Origin: Flammeovirgaceae bacterium 311
GTDB lineage: Bacteria; Bacteroidota; Bacteroidia; Cytophagales; Cyclobacteriaceae
NCBI GenBank assembly: GCA_000597885.1
Contig: CP004371.1
Location: forward strand, 682,001 to 746,000
Reading direction: 5' to 3'
Length of the DNA: 64,000 bases
A program made the position numbers and the translations under genes. The notes under the pieces are model-generated. The model was given only the letters and a program-made list of their open reading frames with translations. It did not search any database and was not told the DNA's origin. How positions within the stretch are numbered: the stretch's first letter is position 1; every line of letters begins with the position of its first letter. Positions 1-8,270 of this stretch are shown here, in pieces.

Positions 1-106
1 TGATTTCCCCTTTTCGTGCTGCAGTACCTGGTTCAGCCATTCTGAAAGCCAGCGCAGACATGGCCATAAAAACCAATAGTAAACCTGAGATAAGTTGCTT
101 CTTCAT
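1..106 (-). CDS. Partial secreted protein, N-terminus only
   Basis: Reading leftward from an ATG at 106, 35 codons are open to the window edge. They give a lysine-start hydrophobic segment (MKKQLISGLLLVFMAMSALA) that looks like a signal peptide, then FRMAEPGTAARKGEI. The rest of the gene lies outside the window, so the function is unknown. It follows the metal-transport operon on the same strand, 136 bp downstream of the last permease, and may or may not be co-transcribed. Confidence 0.55.
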   Translation of the reverse strand, partial: MKKQLISGLLLVFMAMSALAFRMAEPGTAARKGEI

Positions 107-242
107 GTCTTGGATTTATTATACCAGCTGTATGAAAGGCAGGTACAAGCTAAACGTTTAAAGAATTGCATTTAATTCAACTCCGGGCTAAAATAATCAG
201 TTTCTGCCTTACTTCTGCATCCATGTAAGATCAATCTACCAA

Positions 243-1214
243 TTAGGTCCTGCCCATTGTGCCTGGTACCGCTAAGCCTGCTGATCCTGCAGCACTTTTT
301 TCTATGGATAAGGCAGTGGAGGGGGAAGCTAATGTACCGGCGCTTCTGTTGCTGAAACGCCTGTTAATGATGCCATCTGTTGGAGAAAACAGAAAGGCCA
401 GCACAAACAGGAGACCAGCAACACCAGACATGGCACCGGCTACAGACCCATCCAGCCAAAGGGCTATATAATAGCCTCCAATGGCAGATAAAACACCAGC
501 CAATGCCGCCAGCCACAGCATTTGCTTAAGCCGGCGGGTGAGCAGGTAAGCGGTGGCAGCAGGCACCACCAGAAAAGCCACCACCAGAATGGCACCTACC
601 AGCTCAAAAGAAGCTACAGTAACCACAGAAACCAGGCTCATCAGCACATAGTGCCAGCCCAGGGTAGAAAGACCTATAGCAGCAGCAAAAGCTGGATCGA
701 AGGTGGTTAACTGCAGCTCCTTATAGGCAATGATGATGATGCCCAGAATCAGCAACAGTACTGTGGTCATCACCCATGGAGCCCGCGGGCCCAGGTTAAC
801 ACCAGCATCTGTAATCCAGAGATCGAGTGGTACAAAGGCTATTTCTCCATACAGCACACATTCCTGATCCAGGTCGATCTGTCCGGCAAACAGGCTTAAT
901 AAAATAACACCTACTGCAAACATCCAGGTAAAGGTTACCCCTATGGAAGCATCGCTCTGCAGGCGGCCTTTGCGATGAAAAAATTCTATCAGAAAAGTGC
1001 TGAAGAGCCCGACTGCAACGGCTCCCGGCATTAGCGTAAGGGAATCGCGGCTGCCGCTGAACAGGTAGGCTACCACAATCCCGGGCAGTACTGCATGAGA
1101 AATAGCATCGCCTACCATTGCCATGCGCCGTAATATCAGGAAGCAACCCAGCAAAGCGCAGCTGATCGCCACCAGGCTGCCGGTCAGGATGATGTAAATA
1201 TCTGTAGTACTCAT
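243..1214 (-). CDS. Metal ABC transporter permease (TroD/MntD type, ABC-3 family)
   Basis: A 323-aa, very hydrophobic inner-membrane protein of the ABC-3 family, the permeases that take up Mn, Zn or Fe. It opens with a membrane segment followed by the family pattern LRRMAMVGDAISHAVLPG near residues 28-45, and has about eight further hydrophobic spans including the typical TTFDPAFAAAIGL loop. It is the last gene of the operon. Its ATG overlaps the stop of the preceding permease by 4 bp (ATGA), which suggests translational coupling, and the two permeases probably form a heterodimer. The last 40 residues are Ser/Ala-rich and look unstructured. Metal specificity cannot be read from this subunit. 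Confidence 0.93.
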   Translation of the reverse strand: MSTTDIYIILTGSLVAISCALLGCFLILRRMAMVGDAISHAVLPGIVVAYLFSGSRDSLTLMPGAVAVGLFSTFLIEFFHRKGRLQSDASIGVTFTWMFAVGVILLSLFAGQIDLDQECVLYGEIAFVPLDLWITDAGVNLGPRAPWVMTTVLLLILGIIIIAYKELQLTTFDPAFAAAIGLSTLGWHYVLMSLVSVVTVASFELVGAILVVAFLVVPAATAYLLTRRLKQMLWLAALAGVLSAIGGYYIALWLDGSVAGAMSGVAGLLFVLAFLFSPTDGIINRRFSNRSAGTLASPSTALSIEKSAAGSAGLAVPGTMGRT

Positions 1215-2488
1215 GGCTTCTGATAGGGTATGATGTTACTGTGCGGATCCAGCGGAGGATAGTTAAGCTTTTCTTCCAGCAGCTTTTCCAGCTCCGGGGT
1301 GAGCAAATGCTCGATACTTTCTGCATCATCATGCACATGGTCTGTAGCCAGCTGCACATACTGGGTCAGGTACACCTCCCAAAGCCTGTGCAGCTTTACA
1401 ACCCGCTGCCCCCGTTTCAGGCCGGCAGTGTTTAAGCGATAGTTAGTTCCTGTTTTCTCCAAATAACCCAGCCTGTACATTCTCTTTAGCAGCACCTTAA
1501 GTTCTTTTGGCTGATATCCTCGCGCTATTAACACACGCTCACTAAGGTTATTAGCATTACTGATGTTACCGTTAACACCCATATTGTAGAGTGTTTTCAG
1601 GAAGTTTTCGTCCTGGATTTTTCGCCTAAACCGGTGCTGTTTGAGCAGGCGCTGCAGGATGCCTTTTCCGGGTGCAATGAAAAATGAAGTAAGCGCAATA
1701 GTGCTTAGCACGATAACCATCCAGGGACCGGTGGGCATGGAAGGCGCAAGCAGGGAGATCCAGGTGCCGGCAAAGCCGGATATAATACCAAAAACAGCAG
1801 CCAGCAGGAGCATGATGCTTAGTCGGTCTGTCCAGAAACGTGCCGCCGCTGCCGGTGTAATGAGCATAGCAGCCATTAGCACCACCCCAACTGCCTGGAT
1901 GCCCACCACAACCGCAAGCACCGTCAGTGAGGTAAGCATCAGGTCAACACCGGCAACACCTATCCCGGAGGACCGGGCAAAGGCAGGATCAAAAGTAATG
2001 ATCTTAAGCTCTTTGTAGAAAGCAAGTACCGTAAAGATCAGTATCAGTGAAATAATACCAAACACCAGGATATCCTGCGGCAGGAGTGAGGCTGCCTTTC
2101 CAAACAGGAAATTATTAAGCCCGGATTGTGCCGCATTCCCGCTGTTCTGTACCATGGTGAGCAGGAAAATGCCGATACCAAAAAAAACAGACAGCACCAG
2201 TCCGGTAGCAGTATCTTCTTTGATTTTGGAGTTACGGGTGATATAATCGAGGGCAACCACTGAGAGCCAGCCGGTAACAAATGCACCAGCCACCAGGTAC
2301 AGCGGGTTTTTGGTGCCACTCAGGATAAATCCCAGGCATATCCCAGGCAAAACAGCATGTGCCACGGCATCGCCCACCAGTGCCTTCTTGCGCAAAAAAG
2401 TAAAGCATCCTACCACAGCCGACGACCCGGCCAGCAGGAGACTGCCTAAAATCACATAGCGCAGGTTTGGATCATTAAAATCTAGCAT
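1211..2488 (-). CDS. Metal ABC permease fused to a C-terminal DtxR/MntR-like domain
   Basis: 425 aa. Residues 1-280 are an ABC-3 permease (LRKKALVGDAVAHAVLPG near 28-45, IITFDPAFARSSGIG in the middle, about eight membrane spans). From about 290 to the end the protein is soluble and matches the DtxR/MntR repressor fold: a winged-helix region (ENFLKTLYNMG through YRLNTAGLKRG), then HRLWEVYL, then HVHDDAESIEHLL and LDPHSNIIP. The ExxEH and upstream His correspond to metal ligands of MntR-type regulators and are intact. The gene sits between the ATPase and the second permease, with 6-bp and -4-bp junctions. A cytoplasmic metal-sensing gate is an inference. Similar permease-DtxR fusions are, as I recall, found in other Bacteroidota. 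Confidence 0.9.
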   Translation of the reverse strand: MLDFNDPNLRYVILGSLLLAGSSAVVGCFTFLRKKALVGDAVAHAVLPGICLGFILSGTKNPLYLVAGAFVTGWLSVVALDYITRNSKIKEDTATGLVLSVFFGIGIFLLTMVQNSGNAAQSGLNNFLFGKAASLLPQDILVFGIISLILIFTVLAFYKELKIITFDPAFARSSGIGVAGVDLMLTSLTVLAVVVGIQAVGVVLMAAMLITPAAAARFWTDRLSIMLLLAAVFGIISGFAGTWISLLAPSMPTGPWMVIVLSTIALTSFFIAPGKGILQRLLKQHRFRRKIQDENFLKTLYNMGVNGNISNANNLSERVLIARGYQPKELKVLLKRMYRLGYLEKTGTNYRLNTAGLKRGQRVVKLHRLWEVYLTQYVQLATDHVHDDAESIEHLLTPELEKLLEEKLNYPPLDPHSNIIPYQKP

Positions 2489-2494
2489 AGGAAT

Positions 2495-3283
2495 CTATTT
2501 TTCTCGCGCCGGAACCTCTGCTTTTCTAATCAGCTCACCCACCTCTGACAGCAGCGTGAGCTTGCCACCATAGGTTTGCTGTAATAATTCTGAAGTAAAG
2601 ACTTCTTTGATAGGACCACTGGCCACCAGTCGCAGGTTGAGCAGGATCACCCAGTCGAAAAATTTCTCTACCGACTGCAGGTCATGGTGCACCACCACAA
2701 CTGTTTTACCGGCTGCCGACATCTCCTGCAGTAGCTGCAGAATGGCACGCTCGGTTGCTGCATCCACCCCCGCAAAGGGCTCGTCCATAAAATACAGATC
2801 GGCCTCCTGCGCCAGGGCTCTGGCAATAAAAACGCGCTGCTGCTGCCCGCCGGAAAGCTGGCTAATCTGGCGCTCTGCATAAGGCAACATGCCTACTTTG
2901 CGCAAAGAATCCTCCACCACATCATGATCTGCCCTGCGCAGGCGCCTGAACAAGCCTAAACGGCCATAGCGGCCCATTTCCACTACATCTCTAACTGAGG
3001 CGGGAAAATCCCAATCCACCGATTCGCGCTGCGGCACATAGCTAATGCGCTTCCGCACCTCATTCAGCGGCTTATCAAACATGCGTACCCAGCCACTTGC
3101 CAGAGGAATCAGGCCCATGGCTGCCTTGATGAGTGTAGATTTACCGGCTCCATTCGGGCCTACCACACCAATCAGCTTTCCATTCGGGAGTGTCAGGTCA
3201 ACACCCCATAATACCGGTTTACGGTTGTAGGCAACCGTTAAATCGTGTACTTCCAGTACAGGATCAGTTGCTTGTACGATCAT
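2495..3283 (-). CDS. Metal ABC transporter ATP-binding protein (TroB/MntB type)
   Basis: A 262-aa ABC ATPase that powers the two permeases from the cytoplasmic side. Walker A is GPNGAGKST at residues 42-50. The ABC signature LSGGQQQR, the Walker B segment LYFMDEP and the H-loop histidine in VVHHD are all present in order. Length and sequence fit the metal-uptake ABC subfamily (FVQRESVDWDFP-like Q-loop region: YVPQRESVDWDFP). Its start codon lies 20 bp inside the 3' end of the binding-protein gene and its stop is 6 bp from the next permease, so the genes are one transcription unit. Confidence 0.95.
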   Translation of the reverse strand: MIVQATDPVLEVHDLTVAYNRKPVLWGVDLTLPNGKLIGVVGPNGAGKSTLIKAAMGLIPLASGWVRMFDKPLNEVRKRISYVPQRESVDWDFPASVRDVVEMGRYGRLGLFRRLRRADHDVVEDSLRKVGMLPYAERQISQLSGGQQQRVFIARALAQEADLYFMDEPFAGVDAATERAILQLLQEMSAAGKTVVVVHHDLQSVEKFFDWVILLNLRLVASGPIKEVFTSELLQQTYGGKLTLLSEVGELIRKAEVPAREK

Positions 3284-4214
3284 TGCCTTTTAATGCTTCT
3301 GTGATAGTGATTACATTGTGCCTGACCATGCCCAGGTAGCTACCTTCGGGGGTGCCCGGCTGGCCCATGGCATCTGAAAACAGACTGCCACCAATACGCA
3401 CGGTATGCCCTCTTTCACGAGCCCCTGTTACCACGGCTTCCAGGGCTTTTTCAGAGACAGAACTTTCTACAAATACTGCAGGGATTTTACGCGCTGCAAT
3501 AAAAGTGACCAGCTCCTGGATATCCCTTAATCCATATTCCGCCAGGGTAGAGATCCCCTGCAGGCCTTTTACCTCTATGCCATAGGCTTTTCCAAAATAG
3601 CCGAATGCATCATGTGCCGTTACCAGCACCCTTTGTTCTTCCGGAATGGTAGCAAGGGTTTGCCTCACCCACTGATCCAGTGAGTCAAGCTCCTGCAGGT
3701 AGGCATCAGTATGCTGCTGATACAGACTTGCATGGCCGGGGTTATGCTGTTGCATGGCCCTGCTCACCGTCAGCACCGCCTGTCGCCATAGCTGCACATC
3801 AAACCAGATGTGCGGATCGGGTGCTCCGGCATGTCCTTCCGGAACCAGCAGCCTGCTTTTTTCAATAGCACTGGCTACAGCTACTACTGGTTTATTGCGC
3901 TCCATTTTCTGCAGCACTTCCTGCATTTTGCCCTCCAGCAAGAGTCCATTATATAATACCAGATCAGCCTCGCTCAACCTCCGGATATCGCCCTGGGTAG
4001 GTTTATAGAGGTGTGGGTCAACACCGGGCCCCATCAGTCCCCATACACGTGCAGAATCACCGGCAATAATGCTGGCAGCATCCGCAATCATGCCCGTGGT
4101 GGCTACAATCGTAAACAGGTCTTTGTCTTCATCAGCAGCAGTAGATGGCTTGCAGCCATACCAGCCAAAGCTGCTTAACATAATGATGCTTATGAGAATA
4201 ATTCGGTTTTTCAT
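3264..4214 (-). CDS. Metal-binding lipoprotein of ABC transporter (TroA-like)
   Basis: A 316-aa cluster A-I (TroA/ZnuA/PsaA) solute-binding protein. The N-terminal hydrophobic stretch ends at GWYGC, so Cys21 is a likely lipidation site. Candidate metal ligands are His68 (VDPHLYKP), His135 (DPHIWFD), His201 (TAHDAFGYF) and Asp281 (LFSDAMGQ). This His-His-His-Asp set equals that of TroA. Strict Mn binders such as PsaA have Glu in place of the third His, and no His-rich loop of the ZnuA kind is seen. Zn, Mn or Fe are all possible. The gene follows the regulator by 4 bp and overlaps the ATPase gene by 20 bp. Confidence 0.93.
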   Translation of the reverse strand: MKNRIILISIIMLSSFGWYGCKPSTAADEDKDLFTIVATTGMIADAASIIAGDSARVWGLMGPGVDPHLYKPTQGDIRRLSEADLVLYNGLLLEGKMQEVLQKMERNKPVVAVASAIEKSRLLVPEGHAGAPDPHIWFDVQLWRQAVLTVSRAMQQHNPGHASLYQQHTDAYLQELDSLDQWVRQTLATIPEEQRVLVTAHDAFGYFGKAYGIEVKGLQGISTLAEYGLRDIQELVTFIAARKIPAVFVESSVSEKALEAVVTGARERGHTVRIGGSLFSDAMGQPGTPEGSYLGMVRHNVITITEALKGNDRTSN

Positions 4215-4218
4215 AAGA

Positions 4219-4875
4219 CTAAGCGGTTACCATGATATTTTCTGCTGCTTCCCGGGAGAGAAAAGCAGCTTTCGTTCCGTCTATTTTAAGGTGCAGAGAA
4301 CCATCGAACGCCATTCTTTCCTCTACAGCCACCGTAGCGCCGATGTAGGCACCAATACGATCGAGGTACTGCAGAAATCCAGTACTGGAGTCTTTCACAG
4401 CCACTACTGTTGCGGGTTGCTGCACAGGAAGCTCTGTGAGCAGTATTTTTGGTTTGATGACAAATTCACCTGCTGCATCCGGGATAGGATCGCCATGGGG
4501 ATCATATTTGGGAAAGCCCAGGTACTGATCCAGGCGGTCGGTGAGGAGTGAGGACTGCACATGCTCCAGCTGGTCAGCAATGTCATGCACTTCATCCCAC
4601 ATAAAACCTAACTTCTGCACCAGAAACACCTCCCAAAGCCTGTGCCGGCGCACAATCTTCAGCGCCTGTCTACGGCCAAGATCGGTGATCTGCAGCCCCC
4701 GGTATTTCTCATAGTCCACCAGTTCCTTCGCCGCCAGCTTTCTGATCATATCTGTAGCCGATGCGGGCTTCGTTTGCATGGCATCTGCAAGGGCATTTGT
4801 TTGAACGGTGGTGCTTCCATTATTTGATAGATGGAAAACAGCCTTCAGGTAATTCTCTTCAGATAAACTCAACAT
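4219..4875 (-). CDS. mntR: DtxR/MntR-family metal-dependent transcriptional repressor
   Basis: 218 aa, first gene of the metal-transport operon. It has an N-terminal winged helix (SEENYLKAVFHLSN through DYEKYRGLQITDLGRR), a dimerisation and metal-binding region (RRHRLWEVFL, VHDIADQLEHV, FPKYDPHGDPIP) and an SH3-like FeoA-type C-terminus (residues about 145-218). In the core metal motif the position that is Cys in DtxR and Glu in MntR is Asp (DxxEH), so it is closer to MntR than to DtxR. It presumably binds the palindromes upstream of its own gene and represses the operon when metal is plentiful. Promoter and operators are at 4895-5003. Confidence 0.92.
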   Translation of the reverse strand: MLSLSEENYLKAVFHLSNNGSTTVQTNALADAMQTKPASATDMIRKLAAKELVDYEKYRGLQITDLGRRQALKIVRRHRLWEVFLVQKLGFMWDEVHDIADQLEHVQSSLLTDRLDQYLGFPKYDPHGDPIPDAAGEFVIKPKILLTELPVQQPATVVAVKDSSTGFLQYLDRIGAYIGATVAVEERMAFDGSLHLKIDGTKAAFLSREAAENIMVTA

Positions 4876-4894
4876 ACCAAAATATTATTTAAGG

Positions 4895-4902
4895 CAAATA
4901 TA
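4895..4902 (-). promoter_or_regulatory. -7 promoter box of the mntR operon
   Basis: On the minus strand these bases read TATATTTG, an exact match to the Bacteroidota -7 consensus TAnnTTTG, 19 bp before the mntR ATG. The nearest palindromic operator starts 8 bp upstream of it, where a bound repressor would block the polymerase. Confidence 0.55.
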
Positions 4903-4910
4903 AATAATAT

Positions 4911-4926
4911 TTTAGCTTTACCTAAT
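4911..4926. promoter_or_regulatory. Putative MntR operator A
   Basis: Palindrome TTTAG-CTTTAC-CTAAT, 35 bp upstream of the mntR ATG and just upstream of the -7 box. It resembles DtxR/MntR boxes, which have TTAG/CTAA half-sites. It shares the WTTAG-N6-CTAAW pattern with two neighbours at 4958 and 4988. Confidence 0.65.
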
Positions 4927-4957
4927 AAGAATTTAAAAACCATAAATATACATATTT

Positions 4958-4973
4958 ATTAGGCTTATCTAAA
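4958..4973. promoter_or_regulatory. Putative MntR operator B
   Basis: Palindrome ATTAG-GCTTAT-CTAAA, 31 bp upstream (on the minus strand) of operator A. It has the same half-sites and six-base spacer. Confidence 0.6.
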
Positions 4974-4987
4974 TTCGACGAACCTAA

Positions 4988-5003
4988 TTTAGTTTAGGCT
5001 AAA
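4988..5003. promoter_or_regulatory. Putative MntR operator C
   Basis: Palindrome TTTAG-TTTAGG-CTAAA with perfect 5-bp inverted half-sites. It is farthest from mntR and could also control something transcribed rightward, although no convincing gene follows. Confidence 0.6.
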
Positions 5004-5439
5004 GAGTTCATATTGATTTCACTCTACCTCATAGCTGATGTATGCGCATATAAAAAAGGTTAAACAATTTTTGAATTTATATGAGACGCTTACCGATGCA
5101 TACACAGCTAAAATGAAGCCGTACAAATATTACAGGCTCTTTATACACAAAGCTATAGCAAGGATACACGGGAGAACACCATTCATCTTTACCATGCTAC
5201 CACAGAGGAGCATAATAAAGTATAATCTGCATCTTAGGGAAAACAGCATTTTGCAGCTCATCATCAAGCCTATATGATATTATGCGTGTGGCTGTCATCC
5301 TGTCTAAATGGATCTTAACCAGCCAAGATGCCTGTACAGATTATGCATATTCATGATGCTTATGTAGCTGCCAAATTTTCACGGAAGCAGGAGCATCCTA
5401 TTGGCTGCAGCAACAAAGAACCACAGAGCCTGACCAAAA
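5004..5439. other. Intergenic region upstream of the metal operon
   Basis: 436 bp between operator C and the 3' end of the glycosyltransferase gene. A 79-codon open frame on the plus strand (5038-5277) is Lys/Ile/Arg-rich with no recognisable domain. I do not support it as a gene. No RNA gene, strong terminator or repeat was seen. Confidence 0.4.
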
Positions 5440-6585
5440 TCAATTGCCTTTAGTAAATAGGTTATAATCCACTACGATTTGATCAATTAAACTGATCCAG
5501 GCATGCTCCTGGCTCTCCCAGTATACATGCTCCGGCAGCGGGTCAGGGTAATATTTTTTACTGAACAGATTAGCATGCAGTAGCTGCTGATCTGGATTCA
5601 GGAAGTCGATGCCAAAGCCAGCTTTATAGTGCCTGGCAAGCTCAAGCCATGGATGTTCCTGACGCAGGATCATCGGGATTTCCCAGGCAAGTGCCTCCCA
5701 TACACGGGTAGGCATGCAGTGCTCATTGGAAGGGTTCAGGCGATAGCTGATCAGGGTAAAATGAGCTTTGCTTAACTGATGTAAAATCTCCTGATGAGGA
5801 ATTGGAGTAGACGAAATTTGCAACACCAGCCAGGGCCTGCTCTGAGCCATTGTATACAGGGTGCTAAAGACTTCCCCGGAAGGGCAATGTCCACAAACCA
5901 GCAGCTCTAGTTTAGGATAGACTTTCAGCATCTCATCGACAAGATGTACGGCATCATAAATACCATAGGATTCTGCTATGGTACCGGAGTACAATATCCG
6001 AATCACCTGTTGGGGCAACAGCTCACTAACATTCAGCGATGCAGGCTTACGTGCTTTGTTCTCAAGAATTAAAGAGGGTTTAGTTATGAATGAACATTCG
6101 GTTAAATAACATCTTTCTGCCAATATGTATTGAATGATTATTCGATCGGCTATAAATTCTTTCCACCTTAATAGTGTAGCCCTTAGTTTTCTTATGAAGG
6201 AAGGCTTGCCATGAGACCATATAATATTCCGGTAATAATTCTCCTGTACATCATACACCAGCTGACTGCCAAATAAAATTTTGTGGAGGCAACTAATCAG
6301 CAGGAAATCAGGAGAAGTAAGTATGATCAGGTCAGGCTTCAATTGAAGCAGTTTTCTGAAAAATTTAAAGGGTGCCAATACTCTTGAAAGGCTTATTCTG
6401 GGAAATTCAAAGAGGGGCCAGAAGGTAATTGACTTATCAGCCGGGATATTTTTCGGCTTAAACCCTATGATATTAATGTCATATTTATTTGTTTGGCCGA
6501 GTGAGCGAGCCAACTTGTCATACATGCGGGGTTCGTCTACCGGTTTTAATAAAGAAGCAAACACCACTTTTACACGTCCAGTCAT
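5440..6585 (-). CDS. Glycosyltransferase, GT-B fold (GT4-like)
   Basis: 381 aa from the ATG at 6585 (MTGRVKVVFASLLKPVDEPR). The frame is open for 23 codons further upstream, but those lie inside dapD. The protein has the two-domain layout of GT-B glycosyltransferases: an N-terminal acceptor domain with a LKPDLIILTSPDFLL segment, and a C-terminal half with IRILYSGTIAESYGIYDA, LELLVCGHCP and a late PTRVWEALAWEIPMI region where family 4 enzymes hold the donor sugar. The substrate is unknown, most likely a surface polysaccharide or lipid. It stands alone, divergent from dapD, with only 2 bp between start codons. Confidence 0.75.
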   Translation of the reverse strand: MTGRVKVVFASLLKPVDEPRMYDKLARSLGQTNKYDINIIGFKPKNIPADKSITFWPLFEFPRISLSRVLAPFKFFRKLLQLKPDLIILTSPDFLLISCLHKILFGSQLVYDVQENYYRNIIWSHGKPSFIRKLRATLLRWKEFIADRIIIQYILAERCYLTECSFITKPSLILENKARKPASLNVSELLPQQVIRILYSGTIAESYGIYDAVHLVDEMLKVYPKLELLVCGHCPSGEVFSTLYTMAQSRPWLVLQISSTPIPHQEILHQLSKAHFTLISYRLNPSNEHCMPTRVWEALAWEIPMILRQEHPWLELARHYKAGFGIDFLNPDQQLLHANLFSKKYYPDPLPEHVYWESQEHAWISLIDQIVVDYNLFTKGN

Positions 6586-6587
6586 AT

Positions 6588-7400
6588 ATGGAACTACGAG
6601 ACTTAATTGAAAGAGCCTGGGATCAGCGCGAACTGCTGAAAGATAAAGATACACAGATCGCCATCAAAACGGTGGTAGATGATTTAGACCGCGGCATCCG
6701 CAGAGTAGCAGAACCCGAGGGCGATGGCTGGAAGGTGCATGAATGGATTAAAAAGGCTGTGATCCTTTACTTCCCGATTCAGACCATGCAGACGATCGAG
6801 CTGGGTCCCTTTGAATTTCACGACAAGATCAAACTCAAAACCGGTTTCGCCCGGCAGGGTGTACGGGTAGTTCCACATGCGCTGGCACGCTATGGTTCCT
6901 ACATCAGCTCCGGGGTGGTGCTGATGCCTTCTTATGTAAATATTGGCGCCTATGTAGATGAAGGCACCATGGTAGACACCTGGGCAACTGTTGGCTCCTG
7001 CGCACAGATTGGCAAGCACGTACACCTTAGCGGGGGGGTGGGCATCGGCGGTGTGCTGGAACCGGTGCAGGCAGCCCCTGTAGTGGTGGAAGACGGCGCC
7101 TTTATAGGCTCCCGCTGTATATTAGTAGAGGGCGTACGGGTAGGCAAAGAAGCCGTACTGGGAGCCAATGTAACCTTAACTGCTTCCTCCAAGATCATAG
7201 ATATAACAGGCTCCGAACCAGTAGAGTATAAAGGCTACGTTCCGGAAAGATGCGTTGTGATTCCAGGTACGTACCAGAAGAAGTTTCCGGCAGGAGAGTA
7301 TGGCGTTCCCTGTGCCCTGATCATAGGTAAACGCAAGGCCAGCACCGACCTCAAAACATCTTTGAATGATGCTTTAAGGGAAAACAATGTGGCTGTATAA
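6588..7400 (+). CDS. dapD: 2,3,4,5-tetrahydropyridine-2,6-dicarboxylate N-succinyltransferase
   Basis: 270 aa, the usual DapD length, starting MELRDLIERAWDQRE at the ATG at 6588. DapD transfers succinyl from succinyl-CoA to tetrahydrodipicolinate in the lysine/meso-diaminopimelate pathway, in the cytoplasm. The N-terminal helical domain is followed by the left-handed beta-helix of hexapeptide repeats (VNIGAYVDEGTMVDTWATVG, IGKHVHLSGGVGIGG, GAFIGSRCILVEGVRVG) and the short C-terminal strand region. The in-frame codons upstream of 6588 overlap the divergent glycosyltransferase and are not part of the gene. No Shine-Dalgarno sequence is visible. Confidence 0.96.
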   Translation: MELRDLIERAWDQRELLKDKDTQIAIKTVVDDLDRGIRRVAEPEGDGWKVHEWIKKAVILYFPIQTMQTIELGPFEFHDKIKLKTGFARQGVRVVPHALARYGSYISSGVVLMPSYVNIGAYVDEGTMVDTWATVGSCAQIGKHVHLSGGVGIGGVLEPVQAAPVVVEDGAFIGSRCILVEGVRVGKEAVLGANVTLTASSKIIDITGSEPVEYKGYVPERCVVIPGTYQKKFPAGEYGVPCALIIGKRKASTDLKTSLNDALRENNVAV

Positions 7401-7460
7401 TGTACTCTTTTTCCCCATCTTGACTTGCAGAAACCAACCAGATGCCTGATATTTATCCAT

Positions 7461-8270
7461 ATGAAAAAATATTGGGTACTGGTCTTGGTGATGTTGTTCG
7501 TGGGGTTCGTTCAGGCGCAGGATCTTTTACCTACTGCTAATCAAATAGTTCAGCCAGGTGAGCTGCTCACCTATAAGGTTACCTATGGCTTTCTAACAGT
7601 AGGCGAAGCAAAAATTACTACCAATGAGGGCCTGCATACAGTAGATAACACTACGTGCTATAAAATAGACATAACCGGAAAGACTACCGGCGCCCTTGGC
7701 TGGGTAGCCAAAGTAGATGATAAATGGGGTGCATACCTGAATACCGCTGATCTTTTGCCTGTAAAAAGCTATCGCATTGTGCGCGAGAATAATTACAAGC
7801 GGGATGAACTAGCCTACTTCAACCATAAAAAGAAAAACATTCGCTATCAGCGGTATAATTACAAAACCGCCAAATTCGAATCACCGGAATATTTTTCATT
7901 TACTAACACCGTTAGAGACCTCATAGGAGGGTATTATTATTTACGCCAGATCGATTATACAAAAATGGCGGTAGGTGATACGTTGCGCATTGCCGGTTTT
8001 TTTGAGAATGAGTTTTACAATTTTGATATTCTCTACAAAGGGAAAGAAAGCATAAAAACCCAGTTTGGTAAAATAAGAGCGATTAAGCTGGTACCTGTCA
8101 TGCCTAACAACAAAGTGTTCGACGGAGAGAATTCTATTACCCTCTGGATTTCTGATGATGAAAACAGGATTCCACTGAAAGCGGAAGCCAATATGTTTAT
8201 AGGCAAAGCAGGCTGCGATATCATCGGCTACGAGAACCTTAAAAGTAAAATGGTTTTTGCCGGCAAATAA
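7461..8270 (+). CDS. DUF3108 domain-containing exported protein
   Basis: 269 aa from the ATG at 7461. This start gives a clean signal peptide (MKKYWVLVLVMLFVGFVQAQ), whereas the longer frame from 7425 does not. The remainder resembles DUF3108, a beta-rich periplasmic domain: GELLTYKVTYGFLTVGEAKI at the start, GGYYYLRQIDY in the middle, and NSITLWISDDENRIPLKAEA followed by a C-terminal strand. The family has no firmly known reaction. It follows dapD by 60 bp and may be read from the same promoter, though I see no functional link. Confidence 0.8.
   Translation: MKKYWVLVLVMLFVGFVQAQDLLPTANQIVQPGELLTYKVTYGFLTVGEAKITTNEGLHTVDNTTCYKIDITGKTTGALGWVAKVDDKWGAYLNTADLLPVKSYRIVRENNYKRDELAYFNHKKKNIRYQRYNYKTAKFESPEYFSFTNTVRDLIGGYYYLRQIDYTKMAVGDTLRIAGFFENEFYNFDILYKGKESIKTQFGKIRAIKLVPVMPNNKVFDGENSITLWISDDENRIPLKAEANMFIGKAGCDIIGYENLKSKMVFAGK

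Noticed and set aside
5038-5277. 79-codon plus-strand open frame next to the MntR operators
   Set aside because: Lys/Ile/Arg-rich, no domain, no clear start signal. It is worth a transcript check only because of its position beside operator C.
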